Part shown: positions 39,036 to 43,866 of the stretch, piece by piece
Layout of the letters: each line of letters opens with the position of its first letter
How positions within the stretch are numbered: the first letter of the stretch is position 1
DNA from: Acidobacteriota bacterium
Lineage (GTDB): Bacteria; Acidobacteriota; Vicinamibacteria; Vicinamibacterales; UBA2999
Length of the DNA stretch: 43,866 nt
Direction of reading: 5' to 3'
Assembly (NCBI GenBank): GCA_016190945.1
Contig: JACPPO010000129.1
Span: forward strand, 1-43,866
Notes under the pieces: generated by a model
What the model saw: the letters and a program-made list of their open reading frames with translations, nothing else
Told to the model about the DNA's origin: nothing
The model's database searches: none
Translations under genes and position numbers: made by a program

Positions 39036-40055
39036 ATGACCTCCCCGGAGCAGTACCGCGCTCTCAAGGACCGCGCCGCCATCGGCGCGATTGCGCCGCG
39101 AAAGACCATTGGCGTGGCCGGCAAGGACCGGGCCGGGTACCTGCAAGGCTTGCTGACCAACGACATCCAGGCGCTGACGCCGGGGACCGGCTGCTACGCT
39201 GCATGGCTGACGCCGCAGGGCCGGATGCTCACGGACATGCACGTCTTTGAGTCCGGCGACATGATTCTGCTGGATGTCCCTGCCGATGCCCTGCCTGCCA
39301 CGCTGCAACGCCTGGATCAATTCCTTTTCAGTGAAGACGTTCAGTTTGCGGATCTGTCGGAGACATTGGACGCGGTGTGGGTCCACGGGCCGGCTGCCTC
39401 GTCGATGCTCGAACAGGTGGTGACAGGCGCGTCGGGACTAGCGCTGGGATTCGCGGCGTGGTCCGAGTATCACAACACCCGGGCTGAATTCGGCGGGTTA
39501 CCGGTCGTGGTTGCACGCGTCAGCCAATTGGGCGTTCCCGGCTTCGTTATCTACATCGAGCCGGCGCGCCGGTCCGACCTCCGGCGTGCGCTCGTCGAAA
39601 GAGGCGCGATTGCCGCGGAGCACGCTGCCATCGAGGCGGCACGGGTTGAAGCCGGCTATCCGCTGTTCGGTCTTGATATGACCGAGGAGACGATCCCGCT
39701 CGAAGCAGGGATTGAGGACCGCGCCATCTCGCTGAGCAAGGGATGCTACGTGGGGCAGGAGGTCATTATCCGAGTCCTTCACCGCGGACATGGACGGGTT
39801 GCGAAGCGGCTGGTGGCGCTGCGCATGCAAGAGGGGCAGCCGCAGAACGTGCCCGCCAGAGGCGCGAGAATCTTCTCCGAAGCCCGTGAGGTCGGTGGGG
39901 TGACAAGCGCGGCGAGCTCGCCGCGGCTTGGACCGATTGCGCTCGGGTACGTCCACCGCGACTTTGTTACCCCGGGCACGCGTGTCGAGGTGGAAACACG
40001 TTCGGGCCGCGCGGCGGCGATCGTCAGCGAGCTCGGGAAGGTTGAATCGTGCTAG
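39036..40055 (+). CDS. ygfZ: Folate-binding protein YgfZ (Fe-S cluster maintenance)
   Basis: This 339-aa member of the GcvT-like family uses tetrahydrofolate and helps assemble or repair Fe-S proteins such as MiaB. The diagnostic motif KGCYVGQEVIIR is intact (about residues 235-245). YLQGLLTNDIQALTPGTG and the GYPLFGLDMTEETIPLEAGI segment also match. ATG 39036 is chosen over the upstream frame. The last 120 codons are duplicated downstream of hicAB (40612-40972). Its stop TAG shares the CTAG palindrome at 40052-40055 with the convergent hicB stop. Radical SAM and other Fe-S enzymes in this genome may depend on it. Confidence 0.93.
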   Translation: MTSPEQYRALKDRAAIGAIAPRKTIGVAGKDRAGYLQGLLTNDIQALTPGTGCYAAWLTPQGRMLTDMHVFESGDMILLDVPADALPATLQRLDQFLFSEDVQFADLSETLDAVWVHGPAASSMLEQVVTGASGLALGFAAWSEYHNTRAEFGGLPVVVARVSQLGVPGFVIYIEPARRSDLRRALVERGAIAAEHAAIEAARVEAGYPLFGLDMTEETIPLEAGIEDRAISLSKGCYVGQEVIIRVLHRGHGRVAKRLVALRMQEGQPQNVPARGARIFSEAREVGGVTSAASSPRLGPIALGYVHRDFVTPGTRVEVETRSGRAAAIVSELGKVESC

Positions 40056-40079
40056 GCGGTCTTCCGGGGCCGGCCTCCC
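39695..40079 (+). repeat. Direct repeat copy A: ygfZ 3' end plus hicB 3' end
   Basis: This region aligns without gaps to 40612-40996 at a constant offset of 917 nt. By hand count about 42 of the first 361 positions differ. Roughly 31 of those fall within 39781-39900, while 39952-40036 is identical. Homology continues past the ygfZ stop into the last codons of hicB. Confidence 0.85.
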
Positions 40080-40378
40080 AGTCGGCCATTCACTTGAGAC
40101 GCGCGCGCCTTGCGCCGGCTCCGACCCGCGCCAAGCAGGGCGCCTACACCAACGATGCGCACCTTCGACCGCTGACGGTCGGACACACGGGCGACCCGAA
40201 CCTGGCTCGTCGGCACGCTGTCGGGATGCGCCTCGAGATACGCGGCCAGCGTCCCACGAATCGCCCGCTCAGCCTTCGTCCGCGTGTCAGCGGCCGCGAA
40301 CACCGGCAACCCCGGCACGTAGGCGCTCACGGCGCCACTCGCCTCGGTTTCCATCACAATGGGGTAGTAGGTTGTCAT
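40052..40378 (-). CDS. hicB: HicB antitoxin
   Basis: This 108-aa antitoxin has a HicB fold N-terminus (YYPIVMETEASGAVSAYVPG, then LPVFAAADTRTKAERAIRGT) and the typical conserved helix LAAYLEAHPDSVP. A basic C-terminal tail (VNGRLGGRPRKTA) resembles the Arg-rich ends of DNA-binding HicB proteins. It follows hicA with an ATGA overlap, the order hicA-hicB being the common one. It is expected to bind HicA and repress the operon at the palindrome 40572-40587. Its stop overlaps the ygfZ stop. Confidence 0.9.
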   Translation of the reverse strand: MTTYYPIVMETEASGAVSAYVPGLPVFAAADTRTKAERAIRGTLAAYLEAHPDSVPTSQVRVARVSDRQRSKVRIVGVGALLGAGRSRRKARASQVNGRLGGRPRKTA

Positions 40379-40560
40379 TGAATCCCTGCCTCCCGAAGAA
40401 TCCGGTTACCCAACTGGCCGGCATCCTTCTTCGTGTGGACGGCAATCCAGATCTCCTTACCTGTCGTGGCGTGCTTGAAGAGCCGGTGACTGCCCTTCCC
40501 GCTCCGTGTTTCAGCATAGCCGGCTGCCTCGAGCTTCCGGATCACCTCGCCCCACGTCAC
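40375..40560 (-). CDS. hicA: HicA toxin (mRNA interferase)
   Basis: This 61-aa toxin has a dsRBD-like fold. It shows TWGEVIRKLEAAGYAETRSG, the catalytic His in GKGSHRLFKHA, and the end KKDAGQLGNRILREAGI, all as in HicA. GTG 40560 is chosen; the track's longer frame passes through the operator palindrome and the ygfZ fragment in antisense. The normal HicA signature GSHxxF is intact, so the toxin should be active. A perfect palindrome lies 11 nt upstream of the start. Confidence 0.9.
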   Translation of the reverse strand: MTWGEVIRKLEAAGYAETRSGKGSHRLFKHATTGKEIWIAVHTKKDAGQLGNRILREAGIQ

Positions 40561-40571
40561 GAAGGGAGAAT

Positions 40572-40587
40572 AACCTATCGATAGGTT
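40572..40587. promoter_or_regulatory. 16-bp perfect palindrome, likely hicAB operator
   Basis: AACCTATCGATAGGTT is fully self-complementary and AT-richer than its surroundings. It sits 11 nt upstream of the hicA start. It overlaps a possible -10 (TATCGA or TATTCT on the minus strand). Autoregulation of hicAB by the HicB dimer at such sites is established for the family. Confidence 0.65.
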
Positions 40588-40611
40588 CTCGGCAAAACGA
40601 GCCGGCGCGGA

Positions 40612-40972
40612 CCCGCTCGAAGCCGGGATTGAGGACCGCGCCATCTCGTTGAGCAAGGGATGCTACGTGGGGCAGGAGGTCATCATCCGAGTTCTTCACC
40701 GCGGGCATGGACGCGTTGTCAAGAAGCTGGTGGGGCTACGTCTGCGAGGCGAGCAGGCCCAGGAGCTACCCGAAAAAGGCGCGAAGATTTATTCGGAACA
40801 CCGTGATGTCGGTGGGGTGACGAGCGCGGCCAGCTCGCCGCGGCTTGGACCGATCGCGCTCGGGTACATCCACCGCGACTTTGTTACCCCGGGCACGCGT
40901 GTCGAGGTGGAAACACGTTCGGGCCGCGCGGCGGCGATCGTCAGCGAGCTCGGAAAGATTGAATCGTGCTAA
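40612..40972 (+). pseudogene. Truncated second copy of the 3' end of ygfZ
   Basis: The frame encodes the last 120 residues of YgfZ (LEAGIEDRAISLSKGCYVGQ and onwards to ELGKIESC) with no N-terminal part. It retains a complete open frame and its own stop (TAA). The protein differs from YgfZ mainly in one segment (VVKKLVGLRLRGEQAQELPE against VAKRLVALRMQEGQPQNVPA), while the last 50 residues differ by only two. No start codon with a ribosome site is evident, so it is treated as a fragment. The homology extends to 40996 over a HicB tail remnant. Confidence 0.85.
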
Positions 40973-40996
40973 TCGGTCTTCCAGGGCCGGCCTTCC
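40969..40996 (-). pseudogene. Remnant of a second hicB 3' end
   Basis: Read on the minus strand, these bases encode GRPWKTD and a stop at the same 917-nt offset as the GRPRKTA end of hicB. Homology ends here, next to the stop of the flavodoxin gene (41001). The short match is convincing only because it continues the ygfZ repeat without a gap. Confidence 0.55.
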
Positions 40997-41000
40997 TCGG

Positions 41001-41612
41001 TTACCTCGTGGCTCCGCTTTTGACAAGAGCAGCGACTTCCGCGACACGCTTGCCCAAGGCGCGCGCTTCTGCCGCTTCCTTCTCATCGACACCCGGCGAG
41101 TCAGGTCCCGTTGTCGCGCTCGCGCCGAATCCTCCGCCGCCGCTGACGACGATCATCTCGTTGATGAGCATGGCGCCGAGGATCGTGACGATTGTGAATT
41201 CCTTTCCATTGGAGAACGCTGCGCCAGTCGCAAACGCCGCCCCGACCTTGTTCCGCATTCGGCGGTCCGGGAACACACCGAACTTCGTCGTCCAGTCCTC
41301 AAAAAACGTCTTCACCTCTCCCGCCATGGAGCCAAAATAGACCGGTGATCCGACGATCACGGCGTCGGATATCAGGAGATCATTGGTGGTTACGTCACCG
41401 ACTCGCTTCAGAACGACCTTCGTTCCTGACACGGCCTGAGCGCCCGCTGTCACTTCCTGGGCCATCTTCTCGGTGTTGCCCGTTCCGGAGTGGTAAGTGA
41501 CCAGCACCGTAATTGGCTGGGCTTCTGCCGCGGCGACGGCGGTCCCAACGAGCATCAGCACCACAAGCACTGACAGGACTCCAGCTTCTTTCGGACACGC
41601 TCGCCTGCTCAT
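41001..41612 (-). CDS. Exported flavodoxin-like protein
   Basis: This 203-aa protein has a signal peptide (VLSVLVVLMLVGTAVAAAEA) followed by a flavodoxin/WrbA-like FMN domain. The phosphate loop is VTYHSGTGNTEKMAQ, and SDAVIVGSPVYFGSMAGEVK and GGGGFGASATTG follow as in NAD(P)H:quinone oxidoreductases of the WrbA group. An ATG with AAGGAG 6 nt upstream fixes the start. Flavodoxins are normally cytoplasmic, so a signal peptide is unusual. Export of a folded flavoprotein would need Tat or periplasmic flavin insertion; the visible N-region (MSRRACPKE) has an Arg pair but not the full Tat motif. Confidence 0.85.
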   Translation of the reverse strand: MSRRACPKEAGVLSVLVVLMLVGTAVAAAEAQPITVLVTYHSGTGNTEKMAQEVTAGAQAVSGTKVVLKRVGDVTTNDLLISDAVIVGSPVYFGSMAGEVKTFFEDWTTKFGVFPDRRMRNKVGAAFATGAAFSNGKEFTIVTILGAMLINEMIVVSGGGGFGASATTGPDSPGVDEKEAAEARALGKRVAEVAALVKSGATR

Positions 41613-41918
41613 GATTTCTCCTTCTTCCTCGATGATGAGGACTCGCGAGTTTTGACGACCTCAGGACCACGCGGCGAGAAACTTTGCCGTCGCTCGTCCG
41701 TCAACGAAATGGCAAGTTCGCATCCGTCGCGCCAGACGCGCACGTGAGCCCACGGGCACCCCGCCGGTGGCTAGCTGACGCGATTGTGCGGTTGCCGATC
41801 CTTTCGCCGGCCAAGCCAATCAAGCAGAGTCACAATGCCCACAAAGAGGTGATACCGCCGAGGATGATGACGACAATCGCCGCGTCGATCGGTGGCTCCT
41901 ATTTTGTGAGGGCAGATC
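41613..41918. other. 306-bp gap without a convincing gene
   Basis: The frame 41684-42022 (+) has no ribosome site, unusual composition and an overlap with the next gene, and is not supported. A short minus-strand frame (DAAIVVIILGGITSLWAL then stop, near 41838-41894) is hydrophobic but has no standard start codon. It could be the remnant of a small membrane protein. Confidence 0.4.
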
Positions 41919-42506
41919 TCAGGTTGCTGCCAATGGAAAATGAGAGTCCAAATCTTGGCTTGCTACCCTCGCCAACACTGACGGCCATGCCAAGCCCGAC
42001 AGCTGAATGCGCAGCATCTTGAAACTGCCTTCGACTGCTGCCCCGATGTCGCTTTCCAGCCCCGGAAGCCCGATCTGCGCTGGAATCTCCTGCCCTCCGT
42101 CAAACCCGCGCGAGTCGAACGTGACGTCATTCCTCTGGGGGATGCCGCCCTCGTGGAGGGTGACTAACGTGCAAGTCTCTTCAATGCGGGTACCGTCTCG
42201 ATATTGCGCCAGAAGCACAACGATCTCATCAGAATCACGCACATCCAACACTCGATTCTGGTAGTACGTGCCGGACAAAGCGAAGGCGGCGCAGACCTGT
42301 TTCCCGCGATCCCCGTCGAGGGTGAGCTTCTCCCAGGTGACGTCCGTAATCTTGGCGATTTCGTCCTTCAGGCCACTTTTCAGGCCGGCAAGCACGAGGT
42401 AGCGGTACTGGCCGCCGCCTGTCTGAGATTGCGCTTCAGCGTGAGACGTGAGAGCAAGGAATCCGGCGAGCAAGACGACGAACTTGAACAAGATCGGCCG
42501 CAGCAT
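41919..42506 (-). CDS. Exported protein of unknown function (195 aa)
   Basis: I do not recognise a family. A signal peptide is clear (LFKFVVLLAGFLALTSHAEAQ), and AGGTG lies 5 nt before the ATG at 42506. The mature part is rich in beta-type segments (YRYLVLAGLKSG, EIVVLLAQYRDGTRIEETCT) with two Cys (QVCAAFALSG and ETCTLVTL) that might form a disulfide. No lipobox or membrane segment follows. GC content is lower than in the core region, so it may belong to an acquired segment with the next two genes. Confidence 0.65.
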   Translation of the reverse strand: MLRPILFKFVVLLAGFLALTSHAEAQSQTGGGQYRYLVLAGLKSGLKDEIAKITDVTWEKLTLDGDRGKQVCAAFALSGTYYQNRVLDVRDSDEIVVLLAQYRDGTRIEETCTLVTLHEGGIPQRNDVTFDSRGFDGGQEIPAQIGLPGLESDIGAAVEGSFKMLRIQLSGLAWPSVLARVASQDLDSHFPLAAT

Positions 42507-42818
42507 TGGTCACCTCGCGTGTGGAGCGACGGACGGCAGACATATCATGCTTGACGCGATCTCACTGTCGTAAGTGTTTCTGTCTGTCTCTGGGCGTCAG
42601 TCCGCGCTGTCTGGCGGGCGCCTAATGGCTTCCGTTAACTCGGGAGGCCTCTAATATTTCCTATCGTCTTTGTAGGCATGCTCATCGTGTCCACGATGGC
42701 TGTAGTGAACCTGCTTGGTGCGCTTTGAGTTTGAGACCTCTTGGCGGTGTCGTTAAGCGAATGGTGTGGCAGCCAAGAAGTGAAGTCGCACCCATAGACG
42801 AGGCGTAGAATCGTTGGC
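42507..42818. other. 312-bp gap between divergent genes of unknown function
   Basis: No gene is supported here. GC content is lower than in the rest of the window. It must hold the promoters of the divergent genes at 42506 (-) and 42819 (+), but no near-consensus -35/-10 pair stands out. No att-like direct repeat or tRNA end is seen. Confidence 0.4.
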
Positions 42819-43280
42819 ATGGACGCTTCGACTCAGATTGGAATTGTCGGAATTCTGGTTGCTGTGTTGCTGTGGCTGATCGACAGGCGGGGTAAGGCCG
42901 TGCCACGAGGGCGATTCGCACATCTGCGGGATCTGCCGCGACAGGAGTTGAAGTTGTTTGGCCTGGCCTTCAAGCGAAGCGCGCGATATGGCGAGCTTGA
43001 CCGGAAGTGGTGGGACGGGAATCCGTACAACAAGGCCGCCGGGAGTGCTGAGAAGGCAGAGGCGTTCGAGGCACTCGGACAACGCAGTCTGATGGTCGCG
43101 ATGGGTTTGACGTCCGCCCGTAAGTTCGCAGAGGTTGCTGAGAACCTAAAGCGCCTGGGCCTCATTCAGTACGGACCAGTTGACCTCGATATTTACCCGG
43201 ATATCTGTATGGTGTTCATCACTGACCTGGGACTGGCAGCAGCTCGAGGAGTTCCCAAACTAAACCGAGCAAGTGTTTAG
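42819..43280 (+). CDS. Membrane-anchored protein of unknown function (153 aa)
   Basis: I do not recognise a family. ATG 42819 starts a protein with one N-terminal membrane helix (IGIVGILVAVLLWLI), then RRGKAVPRG, so the C-terminal part is predicted cytoplasmic. That part is mainly helical and contains ALGQRSLMVAMGLTSARKFAEVAENLKRLG (in part), which looks like a small winged-helix or helical bundle, and ends with DIYPDICMVFITDLGLAAARG. Codon use and GC content are unlike the core genes upstream. It is followed 44 nt later by another membrane protein gene on the same strand. Confidence 0.65.
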   Translation: MDASTQIGIVGILVAVLLWLIDRRGKAVPRGRFAHLRDLPRQELKLFGLAFKRSARYGELDRKWWDGNPYNKAAGSAEKAEAFEALGQRSLMVAMGLTSARKFAEVAENLKRLGLIQYGPVDLDIYPDICMVFITDLGLAAARGVPKLNRASV

Positions 43281-43324
43281 GTACTCGCCTACAAGTTCGA
43301 CAAGCTTTCGATGACAACGTCTCA

Positions 43325-43807
43325 ATGACTGCCAGGGATAAAGCCGGAGCTGGCATTCGCATTGGTGCGGTGTGGACGATTGTCGCCTTGATCTGGACGA
43401 TAGTCGGGAATCTTCAGCAGTTGGAGCAGCTGAAGAACGACATGCCGAAAATTGTGGAGGCTCTGCTGTCTCTGATTGGCGGCGTATTTCTGTCAATCAT
43501 CTGTTTGGTTGTATATGCGGTGCTGTGGTTGATTGAGCGACGCACCCCTCCTGTACAGATGACGCTTGTCGGCAAGTTCTTCCACACGTTCCGTTCAGGC
43601 GACACAACTTGGCAGTATCAGGGTCGGGTCCTGCGAGAGGAAAACGGGCGTCTGTTCGTTCAGCTCTACGAGGTAGTAGCAGGCATGGCTTCGACACAGC
43701 AGTTTCTGACCGACGAACAAGCCGCTAGTGCTCGTTTTTACGACTCAGAGGAAGAGTGGAGGGAGGCCGGTGAGCGGATGAATCGTCAGAGTATGCCGCG
43801 TCGTTAG
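43325..43807 (+). CDS. Membrane protein of unknown function with two helices (160 aa)
   Basis: Two hydrophobic segments (GAVWTIVALIWTIVGN and LIGGVFLSIICLVVYAVLWLI) are separated by a helical linker (LQQLEQLKNDMPKIVEAL). A cytoplasmic-type tail of about 80 residues (MTLVGKFFHTFRSGDTTWQY, then GRVLREENGRLFVQLYEVV) ends with an acidic segment. No known family is apparent. It forms a pair with the gene at 42819. The two may be parts of a small membrane system of acquired DNA, but no partner function is visible. The remaining 59 nt of the window hold nothing recognisable. Confidence 0.65.
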   Translation: MTARDKAGAGIRIGAVWTIVALIWTIVGNLQQLEQLKNDMPKIVEALLSLIGGVFLSIICLVVYAVLWLIERRTPPVQMTLVGKFFHTFRSGDTTWQYQGRVLREENGRLFVQLYEVVAGMASTQQFLTDEQAASARFYDSEEEWREAGERMNRQSMPRR

Positions 43808-43866
43808 CCTTCAGCACTCGGTTCGCACATCATCAAGCGATCAGTCCGAACGCCGCGGCGGCAAAC

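Noticed and set aside
40649-40972. Treating the 107-aa frame as a functional gene
   Set aside because: It is a 5'-truncated ygfZ copy without ribosome site or the folate-binding N-terminal domain.
41684-42022. 112-aa plus-strand ORF
   Set aside because: It overlaps the exported protein gene on the other strand, has no ribosome site and no coherent hydrophobic or domain pattern.
1-43866. rRNA, tRNA or CRISPR loci
   Set aside because: No T-loop-like GGTTCGA with matching acceptor stems, no rRNA core sequences and no regular repeat-spacer array were seen by eye. A tRNA scan would settle small cases.

Overview
The window is a 43.9 kb chromosomal segment of high GC content (clearly lower in the last ~1.4 kb). 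Genes are densely packed on both strands, with many ATGA-type start/stop overlaps and frequent GTG/TTG starts. SurA-type chaperones, a lipobox protein, many exported enzymes and NtrC/sigma-54 regulation indicate a Gram-negative bacterium. The gene set and the short-word intergenic repeats fit a soil-type Acidobacteriota (Vicinamibacteria-like) genome, but that is inference and no rRNA or tRNA gene is present to test it.

Layout. (1) 1-6.3 kb: the end of an unidentified gene, a SurA-like foldase, a NusG/UpxY-type antiterminator and DusB in one tight operon, then an orphan HicB, a MATE exporter and PruA. (2) 6.3-14.2 kb, minus strand: QueF, an Smr protein, a SNF2-type helicase coupled to a 1092-aa Eco57I-type N6-methylase, a GxxExxY PD-(D/E)XK protein enclosed by inverted repeats, and a double-FKBP. 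The helicase/methylase pair looks like a defence module without a recognisable nuclease. (3) 14.2-14.7 kb: an HU-like gene with a near-consensus sigma-70 promoter and a clear terminator.

(4) 14.7-21.3 kb, minus strand, is the most interesting region: an NtrC-type response regulator, a radical SAM/SPASM enzyme, a 31-codon gene absent from the ORF track (18020-18115, good Shine-Dalgarno), a family-5 peptide-binding lipoprotein and a dCache histidine kinase. A near-consensus sigma-54 promoter lies upstream of the radical SAM gene. I read this as a RiPP (modified peptide) locus in a self-contained loop: kinase to sigma-54 activator to peptide maturase, precursor, binding protein and kinase.

(5) 21.4-25.1 kb: a small membrane protein, then lpd, an E2 acyltransferase and lipB, a lipoyl-dependent dehydrogenase operon without E1 in view. 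(6) 25.0-30.1 kb, minus: a malate/lactate-dehydrogenase-like protein lacking key catalytic residues, an M28 peptidase and two CNNM/CorC proteins. (7) 30.3-34.7 kb: an SDR, a small protein, a pseudokinase, a REC-only protein, a metallo-beta-lactamase-fold hydrolase, an FHA protein and a tartrate/D-malate dehydrogenase. (8) 34.8-39.0 kb, minus: a sodium:solute symporter, a P1 peptidase and an exported alpha/beta hydrolase. (9) 39.0-41.0 kb: ygfZ, a hicAB toxin-antitoxin pair and a second copy of the 3' end of ygfZ in direct orientation, a mosaic duplication around the module. (10) 41.0-43.9 kb: an exported flavodoxin and three proteins of unknown function in lower-GC, accessory-looking DNA.

Five different clusters of short-word repeats occur between genes, and one lies in frame inside the E2 linker.
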